A stretch of 64,000 nucleotides of DNA from positions 192,089-256,088 of the forward strand of contig JAGQDJ010000186.1 of NCBI GenBank assembly GCA_022885665.1. Reading direction: 5' to 3'. This document shows, in pieces, positions 26,190 to 37,380 of the stretch. The first letter of the stretch is position 1; each line of letters opens with the position of its first letter. Under the pieces are notes generated by a model. It did not search any database, had not been told where the DNA came from, and saw only the letters and a program-made list of their open reading frames with translations. A program made the translations under genes and the position numbers. Origin of the DNA: Triops longicaudatus. Lineage: Eukaryota > Arthropoda > Branchiopoda > Notostraca > Triopsidae.

Positions 26190-27922
26190 AATAATCCGTG
26201 ATCTCCTTTTACTTATGTCGCTTTACTTCGTTCAAATTTCTATTTTAATTTTTCTCAGTTATGTGTGATTTCTCCTTTGCTTTGTCAGATGAGTATTGCT
26301 TGTGTATCCTACTGATCAGTGTTAGAATTATGACAGTTGCTCTAATGAACTAAAATTATGAATACGAGAGAAAAGTGACATCGGCACTTACACAAAACGT
26401 TCGTAGGGGTTTGGCTTAGTCTTGTATTTAGCAGCCAATCAGTCATAACCTGAGACGTCCGATAAGGATACTGATACTGATTTGCTAAATGGCTTGACAC
26501 AAAAATTCCGTACTATCTGTTGCGACAACATAATAGGCGCCATACCATATCACAGTAATTCGTGTGGGAGAAAGGGAAATTTTGAAAACATTTTAAATCT
26601 TTTCTAAAAGTTTTGAACATTTTTCGCCCGTAGCACTATTTTTCAACCAAATTGCTGATCGTTATGTGAAGGTCATGGCCCCAAGGCGCTTTATGGAAGT
26701 TGTCTAACTGTTAGCTCAAGGTTACCGCATCCCGTTGTGTATCGTGTGAACCAATGAGAATGCGCGTAGGGCGGTGTAACATGTCCAGTGTTTGTAAATA
26801 CATTTTTTTGATCATTTGTTTAACTTTACAGAGTAAACTTTAAAACTCAGGGAATGCATCGTATTACCGAAGAAACACATCTTCTAGGTATCGACCGCTA
26901 TACCAGCAGGTATATTCCGAACGTTTTTAAAAAACCAAGAACAGTAAAAAATATGGTGAAATTGTATTGAACTAAAGACGAATAGACGGTAGGAAAGGCT
27001 TCCAATTCAGCCCATTGCGGTGTGTTGTGTCGTTTTGCGGGTAGGACAGGGTAACAATTAAAAATTGTAAGTAAAAAGGCATTTCCGTACCTTTTTTTTA
27101 GGGAAATACAAAGGCATACAAACTTTCTGATCTACAATGAATTCACAAATGAGCAAAAATTATGAAATACAATACCCATCTATATTCCCAGGAGTAATTT
27201 ATGATACGGTACATTTGTTTCTCTACCACGATAAAAAGATAGCATTAGTTTACTAACTAAATCAGAAAGGCTCAGTAAAGACTTCTGTAGGACCGTTTGA
27301 CGTAGTTAGGTGGCAAATGAAGGCAAATGAATAGCATAATGTCAAAATTAGACTTCAGGGATTCAGTAAGTTTTTATTGCGTTTTCCTTCATGGGTAGTG
27401 TGTGCCTAGTGACATCGGCTAGAATTTAGCTGGTCAGAGTACGGGCGTTGACGCACACAGCAACGCGTGCTCTTCGATTTTCGCACACTCCTTTTTTCCA
27501 GCTAATGAACGTTTTGCCATTTACACATGCTATGGAAGGCCAGTAGTACAGAACATTGTTTCGAGCAACGATTTCCTGCTTTTGGTAACCGTAGTAGTGG
27601 AATTTTAAGCTCTGAAATTCCGATTTTTTTTTGCTGTAATTTTTAACGAAGCTTTCCCAACGAGGTCTTGTCAGCATTCTGTTCTATCAAAGACAAATTC
27701 TTAATAGGCAGTAGCCTGCAAAAGCAAGAATTTTTACAAATAGGGAATAAATCTTATCTCTTCATTCTATTATAAGCTATAGCGTGTCTTTTCTGATAAA
27801 TCGAAGGTGACCTCACGTAAGCTTATTTATTTCTACTACAAAGAACTTATCATTTTGAAGTTTTCAGCATGTGATACGCTAAACTAATCTCTTATTGTAT
27901 TCTTGATTTGTTTCGATTGACA
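26190..27922. other. Spacer between EXT2 and SLC49A4
   Basis: About 1.7 kb of AT-rich sequence with no open frame over 83 codons and no repeat I recognise. It should contain the promoter of the transporter gene. An in-frame stop at 27872-27874 lies upstream of that gene's first ATG without an obvious acceptor in between. Confidence 0.5.
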
Positions 27923-29888
27923 ATGACTAGTCAAAGCATCTCTCCAGCTGCGCCTATTATCAAAGTCTACCGTACGCGTTGGTACATTCTTGGTTTATTT
28001 TGTGCTTTTACCTGTGGCCAAGTAAAGTCTTCAGTCGTTTTGTTACTCAGTATCCAATAGCCTAATTATGTCAACTATTAGGCGACAGTATGGAATACAT
28101 GGAGTCCGATATCCGCCTCGGCAACTTACGTATTCCCGACATGGGACGATGCCACATTCGGACTTCTTAGTAATTGGGGACCTATTTGTTTTGTTGTCTT
28201 CGGTGTTCCCGTTGCTTGGCTGTTGAATGAGAAAGGTAAAAACATAAAGTCAGTTTCTAAAGTAATTCACTTTCCCTTGAACAAAATTGGACTACAGTAA
28301 AACCCTTAAATTGTAAGGTCTTCGGCCAGCGTGCGTCATAACTGCGGGCTTTGTTGCGTTGGGGACTCTGGTGAGATGTATCCCAATGTCAGATGAAGAT
28401 TTCATATGGTATACTACAACGGTATTATATATACTATTTGCTTTACAGCAGAATATTTATGTAGGACTGCTAACATTGGCGCATTCTTCAATGGGATCAG
28501 CGGCATAACAGCCATGGGAGCTGCTCCTCTTCTTTCGGCGATGTGGTTTCCACCCGAAGAACGTACAACAGCAACAGGTTGGGTACTTAAAATGCACTCC
28601 CTAGTCTGATAATGCCGTGAAGAATGAGTGATGACTTGAATTGTTCTGTAGGAATCGCCTCTGCATTAAATCAGTTGGGCAACGCCGTAGGATCATTGTT
28701 GGGTCCTTTTATGGTAAACCAACCGTCTGAAAATGGCACAAATTCATCTTCTGCAGCCGAGGTGGACGATATCAAACATGACATTGCAAATCTCATGTAT
28801 ACCGGTCAGTAGGATATTACAGCTTTCTAATTATTTTACAGTACTGTCTTCGATTGTAGTTATGGATTAATTGTGAAGCCCTTATTGTAACAAAAATAGT
28901 TCTTTATTCTTATTTCTTTTGTCTCCAACTTTAGAAGCGGCAGCCACCACTGTTATATTTCTTTTAATGTTGTTCTACTATCCATCAGCGCCCCCCAATC
29001 CGCCTAGTACTACCTCAAACGAGGAACGGACGGAAATTAAAAGCGCGGTTCGCGCTATTCTCAACAATCGCAATGTACTTATGTTGACTACAGCTTACTG
29101 CGTTACACAGGGTGTTTTTGGAGGATGGCAAGGTGTCATGTACCTTAACTTAAAACACTTGGGTGTTTCACAGGTAAAAGCTGTACATTTACCAGGCATT
29201 AACGTGAATCAATACTTAAGGCGAATTTTATTTTCGTAGGTGGACAGTGGATGGATCGCAGTTACCGCCATCTGTTCCAGTTGTATTGTAGGAATCGTGG
29301 TGGCTCGCTTTACAGACCTGCTTTATCGGAAAATGAAGATTACGATCGTCGTGTTATTGGTGTGTACATCAGTATTCTTCCTTTACTTAGCACTTCTGTG
29401 TTTTGAAGTCATCCCAGCCAGTTTAGGTAAACATTCATGTAATTTTACGTTTTAAAGGATGAACAGTTTTGGTATTCGTCCACAAAAAGAAACACTTCTG
29501 TTTAACGGCCTTTTATTAATTTAGGACAACTTTATGTTGCCATAGTATTGGGAACATGCTTTTGTTTCGGATCGACACCCTTGTTCTTCGAGCTGACGGT
29601 GGAAATTGCATATCCCGTGTCTGAAGCTCTTATTGGCACTTTTATTACGATCATGTTCAACGTTGTCTGTATGATATTCTTGTTAATGTTCTACATTCCT
29701 AACATAGGTAAGCTGAAGTTAACCGTTTCGCAAAGTTGATTTTCATTATGCAAATTTTATCAGGAACTTCGTGGATGAATTACTGTTTGGTAGTAGCACC
29801 GGTGATTTCGCTTCCCTTTGTGATGCTTACCCAAGAGAAGTACCTACGTTCCGACACTGATAGACTTATTACAAAACGGACTGTGTAG
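27923..29888 (+). CDS. SLC49A4: SLC49A4 (DIRC2)-like lysosomal MFS transporter
   Basis: Twelve-helix major facilitator of the SLC49 family. The vertebrate member is a lysosomal transporter reported to export pyridoxine. Nine exons: 27923-28021, 28082-28235, 28318-28408, 28465-28577, 28652-28804, 28935-29173, 29240-29426, 29525-29707, 29764-29888, giving 447 aa. Diagnostic blocks shared with DIRC2: VWNTW after helix 1, NWGPI in helix 2, LRPAC and RCIP around helix 3, VDSGWI before helix 8, and PLFFELTVE with YPV in helix 10. The loop between helices 5 and 6 keeps an NGT sequon at residue 180 (plus NSS at 183), where DIRC2 is glycosylated. Odd: the N-terminus is only about 15 residues and lacks the acidic dileucine signal of the human protein. 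Exon 3 was ended at 28408 because that donor restores phase and gives a normal 56-bp intron. SLC49A3 is the main alternative but fits less well. Confidence 0.92.
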
Positions 29889-31011
29889 ATTTTTTGCAAT
29901 ATATACTACCCTACATCGTTGTTTGAAGCATGAATATGCTTTTTCACATTACGGCATAGTGGGGAGAAACCCAACCAATCTGTTCCAAATCATGGCATTT
30001 TGAAGTTGTTGAATGCTGTGATAATTCAAGATAAGCTTCGTGATACAATGTAAAAGGGCAGCGCACCCATATCAAAGAATGTGAGCATGTCAGTCGTAAC
30101 TATTACGTAAATTTGGATCCATACGGTCTTGTAGTTGGGATACTTGGGTTTCACCCGGGAGATCCGGGTTCGATTGCCGGGATTGATCCCGAAATGTTGA
30201 TATAAGACACTGATAAGTGTCAACCACAGCCCCTTTGGATACCACCACCTTTGCTAAGATGAGGGTATTAGGTTTTTGACCCGTTCATCATCTTATGATG
30301 CAGTGAATCAATGGAATGATCAAATCTCTGTCTCTGTGGCAAACTATTATCCAACTTGAGATGGTACATGCGAGAACGGAAAAAAAGCTCGCACGGTAAT
30401 GAATATGCCTAAATCTAGGGAGTTCCAGGTTCTTTTCGTGAAATGGCTCCAACCTTTCAAGAAAGAAAGGTTAAAAATTTTTAGGTATCTAAGAAAAAGA
30501 GTCGAAAATTTCACGCGACATCTGACGAACGTCTTAGTAGTGTGTTTAATTTCTGCTCAAGACGAAAAAGAACTTTGTTGCAAGAAACAATATATTCCAA
30601 AATTGTGATGAGCAAAGTTTTTTTTTTTTTTCAGTCCGTGCATGAGCAGCGACAACTTCAGAAAGAAATGCTGGTCTAGGATTCATGAATCGCGTTTAAG
30701 GAAGAGGATAAGTTTCCCAGAACAGCTCTCTATCAAACTAATAGTGGTTCTGGATAGCAGCATCTTTTAGTGAAACGGACAGCACTTTTAATTCACATTA
30801 TTTCCAAGTATCGTAGAGCTTGATTCCAAGGACTTCTGCAAATTAACGTGTTTTACCAGCCTGTGACACAGCTTCGTTATGTTAATGAGTAAAAAATGTA
30901 GACGTACGTTACTTCGTAGAGACATTCGAAACTTTATTGAAATTATGGATCATAAAAGTTAAATAAATAGGGAGACAGATGTTGCATATTGCAATGAATG
31001 GTCTTTAAGAT
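29889..31011. other. Convergent spacer between SLC49A4 and carboxypeptidase
   Basis: About 1.1 kb between two genes that end toward each other. It contains the tRNA-Glu-like sequence at 30117-30188 and a poly-T run at about 30619-30631. I see no protein gene. No clear AATAAA for SLC49A4 is visible close to its stop. Confidence 0.5.
30117..30188 (+). pseudogene. tRNA-Glu(TTC)-like sequence, pseudogene or SINE head
   Basis: Seventy-two bases align without gaps to animal tRNA-Glu from the D arm to the T arm. There is an A-box region with GGTCTTGTAGTTGG, an anticodon loop GTTTCAC with anticodon TTC (30150-30152) on a stem closed mostly by G-C and G-T pairs, and a B-box region GGGTTCGATTG. The acceptor stem pairs at only about five of seven positions and the T stem has a mismatch at its loop end, so a working tRNA is doubtful. 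A tRNA-derived SINE would explain it. The sequence after it does not match that after the second tRNA-like copy at 52056. Confidence 0.5.
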
Positions 31012-31017
31012 TTTAAT
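31012..31017 (-). promoter_or_regulatory. Candidate poly(A) signal ATTAAA of carboxypeptidase
   Basis: ATTAAA on the minus strand, about 33 nt past the carboxypeptidase stop. Confidence 0.4.
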
Positions 31018-31049
31018 CCTTTTAAATGCGTTTCAGGTGGATTTGTAAT

Positions 31050-33185
31050 CTATTCTTCGATTGTTTCATCAGTAACGGGTACGGACTCTGTTCCAAGACT
31101 AGCTTCGGTATGATCGTAATCATCGAGCGCTGTTAACGAAAAATCCAGCGATTCCGTTTGATGCTCTGTAACATTCACTTCAACCCAGTCAGTGGTTTCG
31201 TACCTGAAACGGAAAGGGCTTAGTACGTCACTGTTTTCAATCACCATAAGGCGACTTACCTTTGCGCAACTGCTTTGATTTTGTACTGGCCTGGTACTAA
31301 AAGTCGCCAGTATTCGCCTCTACCGGTTGTTGTAATATTCTTGTCAATACCGTCCACAACTATTGAAGCCTTTTCAATAGGTTCCCCTGTTACTGCATCT
31401 TTAACAATTCCTTTCACGCCACGATGAACGGAATTGACATAAGAAAGCAATGCCATGCGGTTGTTATTCCATTCTTCCGGTAATTGGTCAGCTGGTGGGT
31501 ATTTACAGCACGACAGCTCCATGGTAATCTCGAAACAGTTCGAATGAACGTAGTTGAAATCCTGCATTCCACCTGTAGAAAAAGGAAATCCATAAAATTA
31601 GTCAAAACCTTGCCAAGTTTGTCAGGATCTAGATATTACCGGGGACGTCGTACCAGTGCGCACCATTGGTTATCCCATCCTTGAAATATTCACCACACGT
31701 TCCTGCCTTTTGCATGGCTTTGTGGCGCACGGCGTACTCGCGGGAGATTAATTTGAAAAAACTATCATCTGGAGAACGGCTTTCTACGCCATAAAGGACG
31801 TGCGATCTGTAGCAAGCAAACAGTTATGAAAAATTAGCACAGTATTCTTAAAATGTATCCTGTCCGTGAACTTTAATGGTTTCATTTCGTAACTTAATAC
31901 ACATACGAATGAAGACAACAATGACAAAGCAAGTCCGTTAGCTTTTCCTTTACATGACATTAGTGTATGTTTTATTGTTTCACATAATATGTAATTTTCT
32001 GTACTCAGGGAAGTCTTAATGCACATCTAAACTACAGTTTCATGCGAACCAGATCATTCATGCGAACTTCTATTTTTTTCCCCTGCGAACCACCGCAGAG
32101 CTTTCGTATTATACGGTTATTCGTGTTGTTTCGTGTCATAATATACGTAAAATGAAACAAGATTTAAAAGTCAAACTTGATAAGTCTTCTCATGCAATAA
32201 AGTTTCAGATCTAACAATGGAAATTCGCATCGCAAGAACTGTGTTGCGCGATTTTGAAAGCTAACATTTTGCGCAAGGTAGTGCAGTACACTTGAAACAT
32301 GCGTTTTGATGTTCTTTTTTTTTTTAAAGCTAGCCTTCTGTGGAATGAGCAAGGACGAGTACAGCAATCCATGATTAAACTTATGCTTACTTTGAGCTAT
32401 CGAATGGATACGAGATGACCATTGCCCCACCGTGGAGATTGGCAGATAGGACGAAAGGATTGTTTAAGATCCACCGGATCATGGCTCGAGTTTCGGGGGC
32501 GCGACCTTTTTGCAAATCTTGTTTCGTTCGCAGTAACTGATCCTCGGCTACGAACTGATCAGGGAAATTGCGATTGAGGTCGATATGGTGTGCATTTAAA
32601 CGACCAGAATTTTCATCACCCCCCCAGCAGTCGCCTTCCTAAATTCCGTAACACCGATAAAAATTAGACTGTACACCAGACCTACACTCTAAATTTAATA
32701 ACGACTAAAACACACACCTTTGCTTTTGTAAATCCATCAGGGTTCATTGATGGCATAACGAACAAATCGGTAGTATTCAGTATGCGTGTAATCATGTCGT
32801 TTTCTCCATAACCTCTGACAAGTAGAGACGTTAATTGGAGAAGGAGTTCACGGCCTACTGCTTCGTTGCCGTGCATGTTTCCCACCAATTTGACCATGGG
32901 CATTCCCAAGGGCCGCTCGCCTTCTGCCACGGCTCGGCCGAGTTGAACAGCCCATAAATCTCGTTTTTGGACAGATTTGCCGATCGAGTGCAAACGGACC
33001 AGCGAAGGATGCCGCGCTTCCAAACCTTGCAACCATTCGGTCATCTTTGTATGCGTAGTATACTGATCAAGTGGTAAATGATCCGCAGTGTCGTCTTTTA
33101 AAATCGTTGCTCGTTTCACCGGATTGCTCACTACTCCAACAATTAAAAGCGCGCATGCGCACAACGTGCGAATCAACACTCCCAT
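31050..33185 (-). CDS. Secreted M14B metallocarboxypeptidase (CPD/CPE/CPM type)
   Basis: Zinc carboxypeptidase of the regulatory (N/E) subfamily, which removes C-terminal Lys or Arg from peptides in or after the secretory pathway. Five exons, read downward: 33185-32718, 32638-32391, 31806-31640, 31572-31260, 31203-31050; 449 aa. Seen: signal peptide about 1-20; zinc ligands H105 and E108 in NMHGNE, and H225 in NLHGG; substrate-binding LNRNFPD at 177-183; catalytic E313 in ITMELSCC. A transthyretin-like domain from about 330 carries GVKGIV, YWRLLVPG and the terminal beta strands. Then comes a short acidic tail. Unlike CPD there is one catalytic unit and no membrane segment; unlike CPM there is no hydrophobic GPI-type tail. 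The active-site neighbourhood reads most like a CPD repeat, but CPE, CPN and CPM are close, so no symbol is given. The start ATG at 33185 is preceded by a TTG extension that is probably not used. It lies 399 bp downstream of EARS2 on the same strand. Confidence 0.93.
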
Positions 33186-33336
33186 TTTTGCGGGAAAGGC
33201 ACAAATCAACCACGATGTGTGTTACCTCACGTCCTCGCAAGTGGGAACGAAACAAGAGACTAAACTAGCGAAGATCTACAACACGCTGTTTTAACTTCTA
33301 TATGTCCTTAGCTGGCTTCTATATTACGGTGTATTT

Positions 33337-33349
33337 GGGGGGGGGGGGG
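33337..33349 (+). repeat. G13 homopolymer
   Basis: Thirteen G in a row on the plus strand, about 150 bp upstream of the carboxypeptidase ATG, which is on the minus strand and so carries C13. Length is likely to vary between individuals or with sequencing error. Confidence 0.9.
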
Positions 33350-33517
33350 TCAACCAGAAACCTGTTCGGTTCCTCCTTTATGTGCTTTGTGTAGCAGTCC
33401 GTAAATCAGTATAGCCTTACGGCACAGTACAGTGACCAACCTGACCGTGACCTTGATTTAACCGACACAGGCAAAAGCATAAGACATTGCACGGTAGAAT
33501 ACAACCTCTGGATTTCC

Positions 33518-33527
33518 TTTATTTATT
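33518..33527 (-). promoter_or_regulatory. EARS2 poly(A) signal, overlapping AATAAA
   Basis: Two overlapping AATAAA hexamers on the minus strand, 58-67 nt past the EARS2 stop codon. Confidence 0.6.
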
Positions 33528-33584
33528 CTGTATTTACAAAACGGTGGGGTCGATGACTCACAAGCAATAGACTTATACGAGTTT

Positions 33585-36500
33585 TCATTCATCCGACCTT
33601 GAGGATTGCTCTTTCCTGTGCTTTAAAAGCTTTCTAGCATAATTTAGCCTATAAATTGTCTCTTTCCGCCCTAAAATCTCTAACATTTCCGCAACCGGAG
33701 GGCCATCCTAGAAAAAAAGTAAAGAAAAATTGACGAAGAAAATTAACATGGACGTAAATCTTCCATACAATAGGAACATAAAATACTCGGATATTTGTAA
33801 GGAAGACCGAAGACTAGTTTATAGTAGGAGTACTAGGTGTATTTAAGAGACTAGTTTATAGTAGGTGTACGTTGAATGATAGATTTTTCAGAATCACATT
33901 GAGATGGATACCAATGTAAAAAATGTCTCACGAGGTAATAGCACCCAGCTGTGCCGTGCATAATACATGTTTCAATTCTTCATACGGCAGGACTGCCAAA
34001 GACGACAATACGTCGCAAACGCGATGTAGGTCATCGGAAAACATCAAATAAATTTACACGTAACTACATACGTAAGTTTATACTGAACTACATAGGCCTA
34101 CATGTTTTTTAAGAAACATAATTACTGTAATGAAAAAGTATCCAAATTCGACATGACAGCAGGAGCACTCCTACGCAGTTTCACGTTTTTGTTTTATTTT
34201 AAAGCAAAAAAGTAAAGAATATCGAAATTAATTTTCGAAAAGTGATCTAGTTAGCCTTGATCACGTACAAAGAGCGAAAAGTGTATCATACCTTTAAGCC
34301 GCTTAAGATTCCACGAAGCATTTTGGCAACAGTGACGAGTTTCAAACCGTTTTCCTTACATAGCTGCGTTAGCGTATCGAATAACGCTTTCTTGTGATAA
34401 TTGGACTCCTCCAAATTTTCTAGCCACTTCGCAATTACTTCGACCACTTCACCTACAAGTGAAAGAATAAGTATGAGAATTCAGACAAGGGTCATGCTGG
34501 AACAGTTTTTTCCTCGTTCAAAGTACTTGAGTTGACTTTGATTTCACGGAAAGTCGCTAGAAGACTATCACTCGACGGCATTGACCACAGAAATTCCAAT
34601 TTAGGATCGGTGAAATCTCTCAAATTGCTGACGCGATCTACGATGCCCCAGGCGAGAATTTTGTTGAGGTAATCGAACGATGTGAGTCGAATAAACACTT
34701 CATCCGCAGTCGTGGATAGATTCTGTGATAGTTTTTCTGCGACTATTACTTGCAGGTCTTTGACTAAAAACTCTTTTTCCTTGTCAAATCGTTTCTGCAG
34801 CGCAAACCTATCGAAATCCGCGGCAAGGACCATGTTAAGTTTGCAAGAATTGGTTCCTAGACGAGTAATATCGAACTGCAAGACAGAAAAGATGCAATAT
34901 AGGAGTAATACATCACTTTAACACCAAATATTATTTAAATTTACTCTTTGGATGAGCTCTTCCATAGGATAAATTTCGTTTGTCACAATTGGCGGGTCAA
35001 AGCCTCCACCCACGCTCGCAACCAAGTTTAAAATTGCTTCGGGGAAGTTCCGATTGCGACGGAACGTCTCTAATCTAATATCGTCTTGTCTTTTGGAAAG
35101 CTTCGTTCCGTCTTGATTCATAATTAGAGGCAAGTGAGCGAACTTCGGTGGTTCCCATTCAAATGCCCTAATGATTCGGAATCAAACAGAAAAAGGGTTC
35201 AGTGTCTGTTCTTTCAAGTACCGTGTTTTTTTTTTCTCACTTGTAGAGCAAAATGTGCTTGGGTGTCGAGATTTGCCATTCTACACCCCGCAAAACGTGG
35301 CTAATCTTCATTAGATGATCATCAATGACGCATGCCAGATGATATGTCGGGTATCCATCTTGTTTCAAAATTACTGGATCCCCTTCGTGTTTGTGGACGT
35401 CGTAAGTAATGGGTCCATACACTAAATCGTGGAATGGTTCCGGAAAGCGTTCCAGCTGTTGAGGGGAATTCACACTAATAAGTATGATTCAACGAAGCAG
35501 TTAGCTTTTTCATCAGTGTGTCACCTTGAAGCGTACGCAGTGAGGTCTTCCTTCTTGTAGCTTTCGTTCAATTTGCTCTTTTGCTAAGGATCTACAACGG
35601 TTATCATACCGGGGAACTTCGCCAGCTTTCATTGCCGCATTTTTCAACACATTCAAACGGTGGTCCGTGCAGAAGCATCTGTAAGCTTTTCCTTCTTCAA
35701 TTAGACGATTTACGTGCTCTTGATAGAAAACCAGTCGTTGCGATTGGACGTACGGACCAAAGTTACCACCCAGTGCTAATTAGTATTAGGATTATGTTAA
35801 GGAACTCAACCTCTGAACTACAGTACTGTTAGAGACTATTCTTACAATGTGTGCAATCGTGACTTCGCCTCAAAATGAACTTGAAAATTATTCTCCAGCT
35901 GTCCCTTAAAGTTTTTCGGTATTTACAGAATCAGACAGGATAATGTAATGTATGAAACAAACATTATCTTTAACCATTTACCAGGGGGGACTTGATTGAC
36001 GTATATAAAAAATGCTATGGACATTACGAAAACATACTGAAAAAAAATCATTTGCTTTAGAAAAGCTAAGGGCGAGAACACATTGAAAAAAGTTACAGCT
36101 GAACTTTTCGACAACGACGTAGGCCGTTAGACCTTTCAGTATCGAACGGCCGACGAGCAGAATAACTTGCCGGAAAAACTGATTAAATTCACTCTCTCCA
36201 TTCTGACACTTAAAAACTTGCTAAATTATCGATACGGCCTTAAGAGTCTTGATCGAAACAGTTGTGAAGAGATTAACGCTTAAATGCTACAAAATCTCGA
36301 ATGATTTACTTGCTTCTCGCTCTAATTTGTTATTTGTAGAAGCCTTGTCTTATTTTGTGCAATAAATAGTAATGACTATTTAAGACCTGACGTTTAACTC
36401 ACGCCATGTAACTAAGCTACTCACAGCTTCTTTTACATTGGGGCCGATTCTGAAGGAGTGCACTCCTGTACGATTTCTTAAGTCAATAATTAGATACAAA

Positions 36501-36976
36501 TTATTACCGGTATAAGTATAAAAAAAAGTAAAAAATGCTTGACGAACATTTAAATAATTCCAGCTAGAGAATACAATTATGACGTAAATATGTCATTTAC
36601 TATCGTACTTGGACTCTCATCGGGAATTAAACCAGCCCACTTTAAATCTTCCTCGAGTTGCTTGGCCGCTCCTGGAACTAATCTGCTTTGGTCTGTATCT
36701 TCAATGCGCAGTATGAAAGATCCGTTTAATTTTTTGGCGAAGAGAAAGTTGTACAACGCTGTTCTCAGCCCTCCCAAGTGTAGATAACCTATGCGAAGAT
36801 GAACAACAGTGCACTAGTAAATAACGAAAACACTGTTTGTTACCTGTAGGACTAGGAGCAAATCGAACCCGGACAGACTGAGCATTGTAACAACAGAAGG
36901 ATGCGTGGAAGAAACGTTTTCCTGGAGACTTGCGTGGGATAATAAATACACAAGGTATTACGCGGATATTTATCAT
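33585..36976 (-). CDS. EARS2: Mitochondrial glutamyl-tRNA synthetase
   Basis: Class I synthetase that charges mitochondrial tRNA-Glu. Eight exons, read downward: 36976-36844, 36788-36609, 35775-35525, 35455-35241, 35167-34945, 34875-34527, 34452-34292, 33707-33585; 544 aa (human about 523). Seen: a basic, aliphatic N-terminal region of about 33 residues that fits a mitochondrial presequence; VRVRFAPSPTG and the HIGH-equivalent HLGG at 48-51; LRIEDTDQSR; EGDPV and YHLACVIDDH of the catalytic core; the KLSKR signature at 282-286; a helical anticodon-binding region; and the C-terminal GPPVAEML typical of this family. The acceptor of exon 4 was set after CAACAG at 35456 because it alone keeps phase; a nearer AG does not. 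The donor of exon 6 is GTACTT, a weak but phase-correct choice. Introns are 55-74 bp except intron 2 (833 bp) and intron 7 (584 bp). Confidence 0.96.
33811..33865 (+). repeat. Short direct repeat in EARS2 intron 7
   Basis: The 18-mer AGACTAGTTTATAGTAGG occurs at 33811-33828 and again at 33848-33865, 37 bp apart, inside the last EARS2 intron. A small recent tandem duplication. Confidence 0.85.
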
Positions 36977-37100
36977 ATTTCTATATTTCCCGAAAGCTAT
37001 CGTCAATGTTTAGTGTTTACATTTACTGTTAACACATGTGAAAGGCGAAACACATGTTAGTTGAATTCGCCGCGCCTAATCGAAAGACCTATTCTACTGG

Positions 37101-37109
37101 GGCGCCAAA
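37101..37109 (-). promoter_or_regulatory. E2F-like site TTTGGCGCC
   Basis: Matches the TTTSSCGC consensus for E2F/DP factors on the minus strand, 125 bp upstream of the EARS2 ATG and 400 bp upstream of SMG6. A single motif match; function is inferred from position only. Confidence 0.35.
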
Positions 37110-37119
37110 TTTAAAAGTT

Positions 37120-37380
37120 TCACCTTCGATGCAAGTAAGTAAACAATTGATAGATGGCATAGGATACATCTTTTTCGTTCTGTAGCGGCGGTAAATTTCG
37201 TTTTCTTTTTGTGCATACGTAGTCCGCCCCCTTGCCGCATGTATCGCGGTATTGCAGCAGAACCCAAAACGCCACCGTTGAAACTTCGTTCAATGTAAAC
37301 CAGATTCCGATCAAACTGAGTGCTCGCGTTCTTTCTAACAAGTCATTCATCGGAAAATAAGTAACACTAAGCATTACCAT
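37120..37380 (-). CDS. Possible 86-aa small protein in divergent promoter
   Basis: ATG at 37380 and stop at 37122-37120, on the EARS2 strand and ending 143 nt before the EARS2 ATG. Predicted 86 residues. One hydrophobic segment lies at roughly residues 20-44 (ALSLIGIWFTLNE, then VAFWVLLQY), followed by a basic cluster TKRKRN and a polar tail. Two further in-frame ATGs lie just inside. Start contexts are weak (C at -3 for the first). It could be an independent small membrane protein gene, an upstream ORF of the EARS2 transcript, or chance. I do not recognise a family. Confidence 0.25.
   Translation of the reverse strand: MVMLSVTYFPMNDLLERTRALSLIGIWFTLNEVSTVAFWVLLQYRDTCGKGADYVCTKRKRNLPPLQNEKDVSYAIYQLFTYLHRR

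Larger units (their letters stand above)
33186..33584. promoter_or_regulatory. EARS2 3' end to carboxypeptidase promoter interval
   Basis: Only 399 bp separate the EARS2 stop from the carboxypeptidase start on the same strand, so this interval must hold both the EARS2 3' UTR and the carboxypeptidase promoter. It contains a run of 13 G at 33337-33349 and, closer to EARS2, overlapping AATAAA hexamers on the minus strand. Confidence 0.5.

Noticed and set aside
28422..28447. An apparent 26-27 bp intron in SLC49A4 ending at TTTACAG
   Set aside because: Too short to splice and breaks phase. The 28409-28464 intron is 56 bp and keeps the frame.
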